From contig NC_016887.1 in assembly GCF_000284035.1 (NCBI RefSeq), forward strand, positions 3,534,001 to 3,598,000: 64,000 nt of DNA. The letters run 5' to 3'. This stretch comes from Nocardia cyriacigeorgica GUH-2. Lineage in GTDB: Bacteria > Actinomycetota > Actinomycetes > Mycobacteriales > Mycobacteriaceae. A program made the translations under genes and the position numbers. Positions 41,355 through 50,476 of the stretch are shown here, one piece after another. Below the pieces are notes generated by a model. It was not told the origin of the DNA and did no database searches. It saw only the letters and a list, made by a program, of their open reading frames with translations. The first letter of the stretch is position 1, and each line of letters starts with the position of its first letter.

Positions 41355-42908
41355 TCAGCGTCCGGGCAGGAAACGCAGGTTGCGGGCGATGGTCATCAGG
41401 AACCGCTGCCACTTGTCCTGCGACAGCATCGGCGGCGGATCCAGATTCATGAACCGCGTGACGACGATGGTCTGCGGTTCGGTGAACTTCAGCAGCCCGT
41501 CGGCGCCGTGCCTGCGGCCGACACCGGAGATCCCCATGCCGCCCATCGGCGCGCCGGTGGTGCCCCAGGCCGGGGCATAACCCTCGTCCACGCAGACGGT
41601 GCCGGTGCGCAGCCGCTGGGCGATCTGCTCACCTTCGGACGGGCTGGCCGCCCACACGCTGGCATTGAGGCCGTAGTCGGTGTCGTTGGCCAGGCGCACG
41701 GCCTCATCGACCGAATCGACCGGGTAGATCGAGACCAGCGGGCCGAAGGTCTCGTTGCGCCCGCACTCCATCTCGTCGGTGACGTCGGCGAGCACGGTCG
41801 GCTCGAAGAACAGCGGCCCGAGGTCGGGGCGGGCCTTGCCGCCGGTGAGGACCTTGGCGCCCTTGGACGTCGCGTCGGCGACGTGCTTGGACACCGTCTC
41901 GAGCTGCGATTCGGAGATCAGCGACCCGATATCGGTGGAGAAGTCGTAGGCCACACCGAGTTTCGCGGCCTCGGTCGCGGCCACGAACTTGGCGGTGAAC
42001 TCCTCGGCGATCGAGCGCTCGACATAGATCCGTTCGATCGAGATGCACAGCTGGCCGGCGTTGGAGAAGCAGGCCCGCACCGCCGCCTTGGCCGCCTTGT
42101 CCAGGTTCGCCCCGCGGGTGACGATCATCGGGTTCTTGCCGCCGAGTTCGGCGGAGAAGCCGATCAGGCGCTTGCCGCACTGCTGGGCCAGGGTCTGCCC
42201 GGTGGCCGAGGAGCCGGTGAACATCAGGTAGTCGCAGGAGTCGACGATCGCGGTGCCGACCACCGTGCCCGGTCCGGTCACCACGGCCAGCAGATCGCGC
42301 GGCAGACCCGCGCGGTAGAGCAGTTCGGCGCCGGCCAGCGAGGAGAACGGGGTCTGGCTGTCGGGCTTGACCACCACGGCATTGCCGGCCAGCAGCGCCG
42401 GGATGGAATCGCCGATGGAGAGCACCAGCGGATAGTTCCAGGGCGCGACCACACCGACGACGCCCTTGGGCTGGGTGCGCACTTGGGCCCGGTTGAGCAC
42501 CGGGAAGGCGCCGGGCACCTTGTGCGGTTCGAGCAGCCCGGGCGCGACCCGCGAGAAGTAGCGGGCCGCCAGCATCAGGCCCATGACCTCTTCCTGGGCG
42601 GCCCAGCGCGCCTTACCGGTCTCGGCCTGGATGACGTCCATCAGGTATTCGCGCTCGTCGACGATGAGCGCGCGATAGCGCTCGAAGACCGCCGCGCGTT
42701 CGGCGGCCGGGCGGGCGGCCCAATGTGCTTGGGCGGCCCTGGCTCTGGTGAACGCGTCGGCCACGTCCTCGGCGGTACCGACCGGCACGGTGCCGAGCGG
42801 GCGTCCGGTGAACACCTCGGTGATGGTTCTGGTGGGGCGTGCCTCGGCGCCGTCGATCGCCGCCAGGGCGCTCAAGCGGGTGAATACGTCGGCTTCCGGC
42901 GCGGGCAT
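41355..42908 (-). CDS. gabD2: Succinate-semialdehyde dehydrogenase (NADP+)
   Basis: ATG 42908 has GAGGAGG 5 nt upstream; the in-frame extension to 42986 is not needed. The 517-residue aldehyde dehydrogenase has VVAPWNYPLVLSIGDSIPAL, GFSAELGGKNPMIV (general-base Glu) and FSNAGQLCISIERIYVE (catalytic Cys), and a C-terminal TGAPMGGMGISGVGRRHG. The pattern matches mycobacterial GabD2-type enzymes that oxidise succinate semialdehyde to succinate in GABA or TCA-bypass metabolism. No GABA transaminase is adjacent. Confidence 0.88.
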   Translation of the reverse strand: MPAPEADVFTRLSALAAIDGAEARPTRTITEVFTGRPLGTVPVGTAEDVADAFTRARAAQAHWAARPAAERAAVFERYRALIVDEREYLMDVIQAETGKARWAAQEEVMGLMLAARYFSRVAPGLLEPHKVPGAFPVLNRAQVRTQPKGVVGVVAPWNYPLVLSIGDSIPALLAGNAVVVKPDSQTPFSSLAGAELLYRAGLPRDLLAVVTGPGTVVGTAIVDSCDYLMFTGSSATGQTLAQQCGKRLIGFSAELGGKNPMIVTRGANLDKAAKAAVRACFSNAGQLCISIERIYVERSIAEEFTAKFVAATEAAKLGVAYDFSTDIGSLISESQLETVSKHVADATSKGAKVLTGGKARPDLGPLFFEPTVLADVTDEMECGRNETFGPLVSIYPVDSVDEAVRLANDTDYGLNASVWAASPSEGEQIAQRLRTGTVCVDEGYAPAWGTTGAPMGGMGISGVGRRHGADGLLKFTEPQTIVVTRFMNLDPPPMLSQDKWQRFLMTIARNLRFLPGR

Positions 42909-43107
42909 CGTTGCCTCCTCGATGTGGGTTACTCGTCGGTACACACAATCTACCCACACCGGCGGCACGATGGTGCCCGGTGTCACAATCGCGCAGTTCC
43001 ACCCCGCGGCACGGCCTTTATTCCGTCGGTCACGCCGATGTCAAATCCGGTCCCGGTCAACGGGACCGGAGTCCCGATTCGGTCACGATGTCGTTTACGT
43101 TGTGCCG

Positions 43108-45501
43108 ATGTTCAGAGCGAGGCTCGGTGTCCGGACCCGGATACTGGCGATCGCGCTCATTCCGAGCCTGACTCTGCTGGTGGTCGGCGTGGGCGCAGCG
43201 GGATACCTGGTCGACCGGGGCAATCACGGCAAACAGTGGGCCGAGGCCATGCAGTCGGCGATCGAGCCGACCCGTCAGCTACTGGAAGCGATTCAGCAGG
43301 AACGCCGCCTCACCCTTGCGCACCTGGCCGGCGATCCGGACGCCGCCGCCGAACTGGCCACCGCCCGCCCCCGCGTCGACGCGGCGTTCCAGTCGCTGAT
43401 CGAAGCGTCGAATCCGTTGCGCGAACTGGACTCCGAAACCATCGGCGACAACGTCGGCGATTTCGTGACCCTCGGCCAGCAGCTGGCCATGGTGCGCACC
43501 GGCGCCGACGCGCGCGCCCTGCCCACCCCCGACGCCTACACCTTCTACACCCGCGTACTCGACGTCATCACCATCGGCACCCAGCTGGCACAGCGCTCGG
43601 CGCCCGACCCCGCGGTGGTGGTTCAGCTGGCGCTGTCGACGCGGCTCATCTACGGCATCGAGGCGGTCTCGCGCAGCAATGCGCTGGTGGAGGCGGCGCT
43701 GGTCGACGGCAGCGGTGTGGTCGCGCTGCCGGAGGAGTTCGTCGCCCAGGTCGGCGCGCACCACACCATGCTTCCGCAGCTGGCCGGCGAACTCGAGCCG
43801 GCGTATCGCGACAAGATGCAGGCGCTGCTGGCGAGCCCGGCCTGGCAGCGGCTGTCGGCGATGGAACACGCGCTGATGCAGCGCACCCTCGACCCACCGG
43901 CGGAGTCGAGCGGAACCAGTGACGAGCAGACCGGCACCGGCTCGAGCCGCACGAGCAGCCGCACCAGCAGTGACGACGAACCGGCGCCGCTGCCGTCGAC
44001 GGCCGAGGAATGGCAGGCCGCGGCCGCCGAGGTCGACAACGCGCTGCTCGACATCTGGGACCTGCACAACACCAATGCCCAGCAGCTGGCCCGTGATTCC
44101 GCCACCGAATCCGCGGCCGCCTCGCTGGCGCTGGGCGTCACGGTGCTGCTGATGAGTGTCATGGCGTTCCTGGTGTCGCTGGTGCTGGCCAACCGGTTCA
44201 TCCGCAGGCTCAAGCGCTTGCGCGACCAGACCCTGGCCTTGGCCGATGAGAGCCTGCCGGACATGCTGCGACGGCTGCGCGCGGGCGAGGACGTCGATCC
44301 GGTCGCCGAAGCGCCCCGCCTGGACTTCGGCCACGACGAGGTCGGCGCGGTCGCCACCGCCTTCGAGCACGCGCACGCCGCGGCGGTCACCGCGGCCGTC
44401 ACCGAGGCCCGCACCCGCGAGGGTGTGCGCGCGGTCTTCCTCAATATCGCCCACCGCAGCCAGATCGTGGTGCACCGGCAGCTGGAGATCCTCGACGCCG
44501 CCGAACAGCGCGAAGAGGATCCGGCGATGCTGGAGACGCTGTTCCGGCTCGACCACCTCGCCACCCGCGAACGCCGCAACGCCGAGAACCTGATCATTCT
44601 CGGCGGCGGCGAGCCCGGCCGGCGCTGGCGCAATCCGGTCCCGCTGATCGACCTGGTGCGCAGCGCGATCGGTGAGACCCTCGACTACACCCGGGTGCGC
44701 CTTGGCACGCTGCCGCAGTCGCGCATCGCCGGCAACGGCGTCGCCGACCTGGTGCATCTGCTGGCCGAGCTGGTCGACAACGCCACCTCGTTCTCCCCGC
44801 CGCAATCACGGGTCGAGGTCACCGGCAATATCGTCGGCAAGGGCCTGGTGGTCGAGATCAGCGACCAGGGCATGGGCATGGACGCCGACGAGCTCGCGCG
44901 GGTCAACCAGATGCTCGCCGATCCACCCGATTTCGGTGTCGCGTCGCTGTCGGCCGATTCCCGGCTCGGGCTGTTCGTGGTCGGTCAGCTGGCCGCGCGC
45001 CACGACATCTCGGTGCGGTTGAGCGAATCCGACTACGGCGGTGTGCGGGCCATCGTGCTGGTGCCGTCGAAGCTGCTGCTGCCGGGCGAGCCCGGCCCCG
45101 CGACCAGCGAACCCGTCACCGAGCCCCGGCGGCGGCCTGCCCTGCCGGCGGCGAGCGAATCCGCCACGCACGCCGTGGAATCCGCACCGGCCCAGACGGC
45201 CACCCTGCTGGCCGAACCGCCCGCCGAGCCCGCGCCGGCCACCCAGCCCGAGCCGATGGAACGGACCGCCGACGGTCGTCCCGCTTTACCGCGGCGCAAC
45301 CGGCAGACTAGTCTCGCACCGCAATTGGCGCAGCCGGTCACCCCGCAGCCCGCCGCGCAGCGACCTCGCACGGCCGAACAGGCCCGGGATCTGATGTCTG
45401 CCATCGAAAACGGCACCAGACAAGGTCGCAAACCGCTGCCCGCCGACGATCTCGCCGCACCGGCGCAGCCGAGCCCGGCCCCGAAGGAACAGGAAGGCTA
45501 A
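43108..45501 (+). CDS. cvnA: Conservon sensor kinase-like protein CvnA
   Basis: ATG 43108 lies 6 nt after TACGTT (leaderless-type) and is where homology begins. The 797-residue protein has a first helix (about 13-33), a large extracytoplasmic nitrate/nitrite-sensing-type helical domain with a Ser/Thr-rich insert (about 275-295), a second helix (about 340-362), a HAMP-like region, then a HATPase domain (AELVDNATSFSPPQSRV, EISDQGMGMD, LGLFVVGQLAARH) and a Pro/Ala-rich tail. A classic phospho-His box is not evident (FLNIAHRSQIVVHRQ takes its place). It forms a membrane signalling complex with CvnB-D. Confidence 0.93.
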   Translation: MFRARLGVRTRILAIALIPSLTLLVVGVGAAGYLVDRGNHGKQWAEAMQSAIEPTRQLLEAIQQERRLTLAHLAGDPDAAAELATARPRVDAAFQSLIEASNPLRELDSETIGDNVGDFVTLGQQLAMVRTGADARALPTPDAYTFYTRVLDVITIGTQLAQRSAPDPAVVVQLALSTRLIYGIEAVSRSNALVEAALVDGSGVVALPEEFVAQVGAHHTMLPQLAGELEPAYRDKMQALLASPAWQRLSAMEHALMQRTLDPPAESSGTSDEQTGTGSSRTSSRTSSDDEPAPLPSTAEEWQAAAAEVDNALLDIWDLHNTNAQQLARDSATESAAASLALGVTVLLMSVMAFLVSLVLANRFIRRLKRLRDQTLALADESLPDMLRRLRAGEDVDPVAEAPRLDFGHDEVGAVATAFEHAHAAAVTAAVTEARTREGVRAVFLNIAHRSQIVVHRQLEILDAAEQREEDPAMLETLFRLDHLATRERRNAENLIILGGGEPGRRWRNPVPLIDLVRSAIGETLDYTRVRLGTLPQSRIAGNGVADLVHLLAELVDNATSFSPPQSRVEVTGNIVGKGLVVEISDQGMGMDADELARVNQMLADPPDFGVASLSADSRLGLFVVGQLAARHDISVRLSESDYGGVRAIVLVPSKLLLPGEPGPATSEPVTEPRRRPALPAASESATHAVESAPAQTATLLAEPPAEPAPATQPEPMERTADGRPALPRRNRQTSLAPQLAQPVTPQPAAQRPRTAEQARDLMSAIENGTRQGRKPLPADDLAAPAQPSPAPKEQEG

Positions 45502-45921
45502 GTGTCCGCTTCTCCCGCAAGTGATCTCAACTGGCTGCTCGACGATCTGGTCGAGCGGCTGGCCGGCGTCCGGTACGCGGTCGTCCTGTCCACCGACGGT
45601 TTGCTGCTCGGGCATTCCGCCGGGATCGCGCGCGAGGACGGCGAGCACTTCGCCGCCATGTCCTCCACGCTCTACGGTTTGGCGCGCAGTGCGGGCAGCC
45701 GGTTCGACGGCGGCGGCGTGCGCCAAGCCGTCATCGAACTCGACCGCGCCGTGCTGTTCGTGACCTCCGCCGGCGACAACGCCTGCCTGGCGCTGCAAGC
45801 CTCCGAGAACGCGAATCTGGGCATGGTGGCCTATGAGATGAACCTGACCGTGCAGCGGGTGGGCAACTACCTGTCGACCACCGCGCGCAATGGCGCCGCC
45901 GAGGTCGAATCACAGCGGTGA
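45502..45921 (+). CDS. cvnB: Conservon roadblock/LC7 protein CvnB
   Basis: A 139-residue roadblock/LC7-fold protein with GTG start directly after the cvnA TAA. DLNWLLDDLVERLAGVRYAV, VLSTDGLLLGHSAGI and GMVAYEMNLTVQRVGNYL match the family. Such proteins dimerise and regulate the paired small GTPase, comparable to MglB with MglA. It is the second gene of the cvnABCD operon. Confidence 0.95.
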   Translation: MSASPASDLNWLLDDLVERLAGVRYAVVLSTDGLLLGHSAGIAREDGEHFAAMSSTLYGLARSAGSRFDGGGVRQAVIELDRAVLFVTSAGDNACLALQASENANLGMVAYEMNLTVQRVGNYLSTTARNGAAEVESQR

Positions 45922-45936
45922 TGTGGTGAGTTCGTT

Positions 45937-46311
45937 ATGACGCGTATGGGTGAGCCGTGGTTCGACGAGGCGGCGGGTCCGCTGGTGCGGCCCTATGCGG
46001 TGACGCGTGGGCGCACGATGGGCGCCGCGCACGATCTGGACATGCTCACCGCGGTCGTCGCGGCGCGTCCCGCACCGACCATGCGGCGTGTCGAACCCGA
46101 ATACGCGCAGATCGTCGTGGCGTGTGCGCAGCCGCGATCGGTGGCGGAGGTGGCGGCCACCTTGAAACTGCCACTGGCAGTGACCAAGATTCTCGTCGGA
46201 GATCTGATCGGTGACGGGCACCTGATCTTCCGGGCTCCGGTGCAACCGGAGGCCGGGCCCGGCGACCTCAACGTATTGCGAGCGGTACTGGATGGAATCC
46301 GAAAAATTTGA
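45937..46311 (+). CDS. cvnC: Conservon DUF742 protein CvnC
   Basis: A 124-residue DUF742 protein: GPLVRPYAVTRGRT, EYAQIVVACAQPRSVAEVAA, LKLPLAVTKILVGDLIGDGH. It resembles a winged-helix adaptor. Its last 20 nt overlap cvnD, so they are translationally coupled. In conservons it is part of the membrane-associated complex with CvnA, B and D. Confidence 0.95.
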   Translation: MTRMGEPWFDEAAGPLVRPYAVTRGRTMGAAHDLDMLTAVVAARPAPTMRRVEPEYAQIVVACAQPRSVAEVAATLKLPLAVTKILVGDLIGDGHLIFRAPVQPEAGPGDLNVLRAVLDGIRKI

Positions 46312-46906
46312 CCCTGCCCGGCTCGACCCGAACGGGGTGCCGCATCTGGCCGCCTCGGTGAAGGTCCTCATCGCGGGCGGATTCGGCGTCGGCAAGACGA
46401 CATTGGTCTCGGCCCTGAGCGAGATCACGCCGCTGCGCACCGAAGAGATGATCACCGAGATGAGCGCCGGGGTCGATGATCTGTCCGGTGTCGAATCCAA
46501 GACCACCACCACGGTGGCGCTGGACTTCGGCCGGATCACCATCGACAGCGATCTGGTGCTCTACCTGTTCGGCACGCCCGGCCAGGACCGGTTCTGGTTC
46601 CTGTGGGACGAACTGGCTCGCGGCGCGCTCGGCGCGGTGGTGCTCGCCGACACCCGCAGGCTCGGCAACTCCTTCGCCGCGATCGACTATTTCGAACGCC
46701 GCAAGCTGCCGTTCCTGGTGGGCGTCAACTGTTTCGACGGCGCCCCCCGCTACACCACCGACGAGGTGCGCGACGCCCTGGACCTGGACCCGGAAACTCC
46801 GGTCATGCTCTGCGACGCCCGCGACCGCGTCTCGTCGAAAAACGTGCTGCTCAGCCTGATCGAGCACCTCATCGACCGCGCCACCCGAGCCCACGTCACC
46901 ACCTGA
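46292..46906 (+). CDS. cvnD: Conservon small GTPase CvnD
   Basis: A 204-residue Ras-like GTPase with P-loop GGFGVGKTTLVSAL, switch region TTTTVALDFGRI, DxxG-type LFGTPGQDRFWFLWDEL and a NKxD-like GVNCFDGA. It switches between GTP and GDP and is thought to be controlled by CvnB. It ends the conservon; no cytochrome P450 follows, unlike some conservons. Confidence 0.95.
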   Translation: MESEKFDPARLDPNGVPHLAASVKVLIAGGFGVGKTTLVSALSEITPLRTEEMITEMSAGVDDLSGVESKTTTTVALDFGRITIDSDLVLYLFGTPGQDRFWFLWDELARGALGAVVLADTRRLGNSFAAIDYFERRKLPFLVGVNCFDGAPRYTTDEVRDALDLDPETPVMLCDARDRVSSKNVLLSLIEHLIDRATRAHVTT

Positions 46907-47039
46907 GCCGCCCCGGTACGCGCCGTCAGGACGAACGACGCGCGAATCCCGGTGCGCGCTCGGGCCGCACGCCCACCCCACCCAGGTAGACCGACATCCC
47001 CGCCAGCAACGCGAACCGGTCGGCCGGCCCGACAAAAGG

Positions 47040-47405
47040 TCAGTGGGCGAGGCGTTCGGTGGTGAGGTGGTGGCCGCGGATGCCGTCTACGGTGAGGTCG
47101 TCGAGGCAGCCGGTGAGGCGGCGTTCGGTGTGCGGGCCGAGGGACGGTTCGAGGACGACGGTCCAGACTTGGCCGTGGGGGGTGGGGCCGGAGATGAGGC
47201 GGACGTGATTGGCGATGCTGGCGCATTCCTGCCACAGGCGGAGGGCGGGAGTCGGGGTGGGGTGGCGGGATTCGGCTCGGAAGCCGATGACGGTGCGGCT
47301 GCCGGTGGGGCCGCGGTCGGTTTCGAATTTCATGCTCGACGACAGTGCGGTGATACCCGCGGCGGCCACCACCGCGAGGAGTGCGAGCACCAGCAGGCGG
47401 CGCAT
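47040..47405 (-). CDS. Hypothetical exported or membrane-anchored protein
   Basis: A 121-residue protein with an N-terminal hydrophobic segment (LLVLALLAVVAAAGITAL) that can be an uncleaved anchor or signal. The rest is a small domain with two Cys (LWQECASIANHVRLISGP, RLTGCLDDLTVDGIRGHHL). It is unrecognised. It starts 3 bp after the preceding membrane gene's stop and is third in the RPH-like operon. Confidence 0.65.
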   Translation of the reverse strand: MRRLLVLALLAVVAAAGITALSSSMKFETDRGPTGSRTVIGFRAESRHPTPTPALRLWQECASIANHVRLISGPTPHGQVWTVVLEPSLGPHTERRLTGCLDDLTVDGIRGHHLTTERLAH

Positions 47406-47408
47406 CGC

Positions 47409-47933
47409 TCACCACCGGGAATCGGTCAGGGGTCCGCGCAGCAGCTGGAGCCGGTCGGGGGCGGGGGTCAGGAATCCGTCGTCGGGCAACCGCAACCGGT
47501 CGAGGCCGGCGAGGATGCGGCGTTCGGCCGACGGGCCCGCCGTCATCCTGGCGAGGCGTTCGACCAGCCACGCCACTCCGGTCAGCAGCACTCCGCCGGC
47601 GAGCAGGACCGGGACGAACACCGAGAGTCGATCCGGCTTGGCCAGCCAGGCGAAGCCGACCTGGGAGGCCGGTTCGGCGGCGTGCACGATGCGGGCGGTG
47701 CGTTCGCGTTCGGCCCGGCTGCGGTCGTAGCCGCTGTCGCCGAGCTCGCGTTGAATGGCGCGCAACCGTTTGATCAGCACCATCGCGACCAGCGCGATCT
47801 CGGCCGCGATGAACAGCGTCGCGGTCAGGATCGCCCGATTCCATTCCCACCGGTACAGATACACGAAAACGTAAGTGCCGGTGGCGATCAGCGAGCCGAT
47901 CGCCAGCAGCATGCCCAGTCCGCGCGCGTTCAT
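47409..47933 (-). CDS. Hypothetical membrane protein
   Basis: A 174-residue protein with three hydrophobic helices (about 7-27, 35-54 and 104-126), a charged loop rich in Arg/Glu, and a soluble C-terminus. No family is recognised. Its ATG overlaps the stop of the PEP-synthase-like gene (ATGA), so it is translationally coupled and may work with it. Confidence 0.7.
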   Translation of the reverse strand: MNARGLGMLLAIGSLIATGTYVFVYLYRWEWNRAILTATLFIAAEIALVAMVLIKRLRAIQRELGDSGYDRSRAERERTARIVHAAEPASQVGFAWLAKPDRLSVFVPVLLAGGVLLTGVAWLVERLARMTAGPSAERRILAGLDRLRLPDDGFLTPAPDRLQLLRGPLTDSRW

Positions 47934-50020
47934 CGCCGCACCTCCGCGTCGCCGTTCACTCGTACCGCGCCGGTGCGCCCGTCGAGTTCGACGACCGCAC
48001 CGTCCGGCAAGCGCCTGGTGGCGTCCGGATACCCGACGACCACCGCGACCCCCTGCTCGCGCGCCAGAATCGCGACATGGCTGAGCGGACTGCCGGTTTC
48101 GGCGATCAACCCGGCCAGCCGCGGCACCACCACCGCGAGCCGCGGATCCAGATGGCGCACCACCAGCACCGATCCGGGCGGTGGATTCTCGCCGATATGC
48201 ACCACCCCGCGCCCGCTGCCACCGCCGGCGCCCACGCCGCCGTCGCTGGTACCCGCCCGCTCGCCGACGGGCACCGGCCAGCCGTCCTCGGCGAGCCGGA
48301 ACCGCGCGGGTAGGTGAACGGCGGCGTCGGTGGGCGAGCCCGTCTCGTCGGTCGCGGTACGGCGGCGGTCCACGTCGCTTTCGGGAAGTGGCCTCGAAAT
48401 GGTCGGAAGCGACAACCGATGCCCACGGACTGCGGCAACCACCTCATCCAAACTCAGCAACGCGATCGACGCGGCCGAGTCGACCACCCCGTCGGCCGTG
48501 AGCCGAGCCCCCAACTCCCATGCCGTCCGGGCGCCGAGTTCCTGCACCCACCGCGTCCGCAGGCGCAGAGCCTCACGGGCGAGCGGCAATTCGCCGACGG
48601 GGTGGTCGCCGGGCGGCAGGTCGGCGCCCTCGGCGTCCGGTGGTTCGGCGGGCTCGCCGATGCGGGGCGGCGTCAGGGCGAGGACCACCGGGAATTCCTC
48701 GATAACCCGGTCGGCGGGGACCGCCTCGGCCCGGGCTCGGTGCAGCGCGGCGAGCGCCATCGCGGCTGCTGTCGGCGCGGGTTCATCGGCCCGCGCGAGC
48801 ATTCCGGCCAGCGCTTCGTACCCGTGCAGCGCCGTGAGTGTGGTGCGTGCGTTGTCCAGGATGGCGAGTAGTTGAGCGCGGCTCAGCTCCGTCAGCGGCG
48901 GCACCTCCGCCAAGTCGGCATCCACCCGTTCGCAGATGCGGCGCGCGAGCCCTGGCATCGCGGCCGCCAGCCGGCCCACCCGCATGGCCGCGCCGAGTTT
49001 GCGTGCACCCGGGCGTGGGTCGAGCCGGTCGATCAGCCGGCGCCGCGGCCGGATGGCACCGAGCAGTTCCAGATCGGCGACCGCGACCCCGAGTACCGCG
49101 GTGGCGATCGGGGATTCGCGGATGCGTTGCGCGGGTGCGGCGCCGGTCAGTTCCAGGGCCACGCGCAGGCCTTCGGCCAGCGGGCTCAGCCACAGGTCCT
49201 GTTCGAGCGGGCGCAGCGGGTCGGGGAAGGTCTCGGCCAGTGGGCCGGGCCCGAGGATCGGCCCGGCGACGCGGCCGTGCAGGGTGGTGATCGGCCGGGC
49301 CTGCAACAGCCGTACGGCACCGCCGGCGTCGACCGCCCATTCGATGTCTTGCGGGCCGCCGAACATCCGCTCGGCGCGCAACGCCATCCGCACCACCTTG
49401 CGCCGCACCGCCGCGGGCAGCCCGGGCGCATCCTGCGCGACGACCCGGCGCACCCGGCCCGATCGCGTGAGCAGCGCCGTCCACCCGTCCTCGGTGCCGC
49501 TGACCACCGCGTCCGGGCCGCCGCGCACCGCGGTGATCATCATCCGATCGGTGCGCCCGGTGACGGGGTCGGCGGTGAACATCACCCCACCCCAGCTCGC
49601 CGCCAGAAACGGCTGCACCAGCACCGCCATCGCCGCCTCGGCGCCGTCACCGGCTGCGGGTGCGGCAGCGGAGGCCAGCACCCGGTCGACGGCGTCGCGG
49701 AAATGCGTCCAGCCGCGCACGCCGAGCACCGAGGTGAACATCCCGGCCATGGACTGTTCGGCGCCGTCCTCGGCGACCGAGGAGGACCGCACCACCAGCG
49801 GACGCTCGCCGCCACCGGAGAGCTTGCGCCACAACAGTTCCGGAGGATGCTCGGCCTCCGACCACGCGGTGGTGAGCACGAATCCGTCGAGCACGGGCAG
49901 TCCCATGGCCGCGGCCTCGGCGAGAGCGGCGGCCTTGGCGCCGGTGAGGCCGGCGTCGCGGGCGCGTGGATCGGCGAGTGTGACGATGCCCGGACGGGTC
50001 GGGACGGTGATGACGGTCAT
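47930..50020 (-). CDS. PEP/pyruvate-binding-domain enzyme, rifampin-phosphotransferase-like architecture
   Basis: ATG 50020 begins the homology (TVITVPTRPGIVTL). The 696-residue protein has an N-terminal ATP-grasp PEP-synthase domain (ALAEAAAMGLPVLDGFVLTT, PLVVRSSSVAEDGAEQSMAG, GGVMFTADPVTGRTDRM, IEWAVDAGGAVRLLQARPIT), a long middle domain (about 285-580) and a C-terminal swivelling domain with the phospho-His in ETGSPLSHVAILAREQGVAV. The C-terminal PEP-binding barrel of true PEP synthase is absent. ATP-middle-His is the order of rifampin phosphotransferase (RPH). An RPH or an uncharacterised dikinase-like transferase are both possible. Confidence 0.75.
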   Translation of the reverse strand: MTVITVPTRPGIVTLADPRARDAGLTGAKAAALAEAAAMGLPVLDGFVLTTAWSEAEHPPELLWRKLSGGGERPLVVRSSSVAEDGAEQSMAGMFTSVLGVRGWTHFRDAVDRVLASAAAPAAGDGAEAAMAVLVQPFLAASWGGVMFTADPVTGRTDRMMITAVRGGPDAVVSGTEDGWTALLTRSGRVRRVVAQDAPGLPAAVRRKVVRMALRAERMFGGPQDIEWAVDAGGAVRLLQARPITTLHGRVAGPILGPGPLAETFPDPLRPLEQDLWLSPLAEGLRVALELTGAAPAQRIRESPIATAVLGVAVADLELLGAIRPRRRLIDRLDPRPGARKLGAAMRVGRLAAAMPGLARRICERVDADLAEVPPLTELSRAQLLAILDNARTTLTALHGYEALAGMLARADEPAPTAAAMALAALHRARAEAVPADRVIEEFPVVLALTPPRIGEPAEPPDAEGADLPPGDHPVGELPLAREALRLRTRWVQELGARTAWELGARLTADGVVDSAASIALLSLDEVVAAVRGHRLSLPTISRPLPESDVDRRRTATDETGSPTDAAVHLPARFRLAEDGWPVPVGERAGTSDGGVGAGGGSGRGVVHIGENPPPGSVLVVRHLDPRLAVVVPRLAGLIAETGSPLSHVAILAREQGVAVVVGYPDATRRLPDGAVVELDGRTGAVRVNGDAEVRR

Positions 50021-50077
50021 CGGAGGCACCCTTCGAGGGGGAAACGACGTTGTTTCGATCAATCCGATCCGGCGCGC

Positions 50078-50164
50078 TCAGTCCAGCCAGAGATCGGGTT
50101 CCGGTCCCGGCGGTGCGGGGGCGGCGCAGTGCTGAATCGGCGGCGACGCCATGGGTATGGTCAC
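50078..50164 (-). CDS. 28-residue peptide ORF upstream of the PEP-synthase-like gene
   Basis: GTG 50164 is preceded by TTAGGAGGT with 5 nt spacing, one of the best RBSs in the window. The peptide reads MTIPMASPPIQHCAAPAP then PGPEPDLWLD: Pro-rich, one Cys, acidic-aromatic end. It ends 57 nt before the enzyme start. The RBS sits in a short stem (CTCCT-CTT-AGGAG). It may be a regulatory leader or a RiPP-like precursor; no family is recognised. Confidence 0.5.
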   Translation of the reverse strand: MTIPMASPPIQHCAAPAPPGPEPDLWLD

Positions 50165-50209
50165 GATGACCTCCTAAGAGGAGATGGGTCCTCCACTTAC
50201 GTGAATTCC

Positions 50210-50238
50210 AGTGTTTCCCTCCGACCCCCTGGTGTCAA
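50210..50238 (-). promoter_or_regulatory. Promoter for the peptide/PEP-synthase-like operon
   Basis: On the minus strand TTGACA (50233-50238) is followed after exactly 17 bp by AACACT (50210-50215). It predicts a start near 50203 and a leader of about 40 nt before the GTG at 50164. Confidence 0.65.
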
Positions 50239-50476
50239 GGAAGGAACGTTCGTTTTGGCGTCGCGCTGCTCACGCGCCGAGCCCCTGGAAGTTCACCCAT
50301 CCTTCACGGTACGATGCCGCGCCCGTAGCCGAGTAGTGCTCGCGCACAACGTTATTCATCGGCAATCCCCGCGCGACCACGCCGCTCGCGCGCCTCTCGC
50401 CCCCAGAGATCGGGGCTGCCGCCGCCGCGAGGCACAGCCGATACTGGCGGCACACCTCGACCGAATGGAGTCCGTC
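50239..50476. other. Gene-free stretch between promoter and secreted peptide gene
   Basis: Together with 50165-50238 this forms a 312-bp gap. Apart from the leftward promoter I see no supported gene. It must hold the rightward promoter of the small secreted protein; no clear boxes were assigned. Confidence 0.5.

Noticed and set aside
46907..47039. A 23-codon minus-strand frame (MSVYLGGVGVRPERAPGF..) after the cvnD stop
   Set aside because: Only a weak GGCGGGG precedes the ATG. There is no promoter or homology; it is more likely chance or a small relic.
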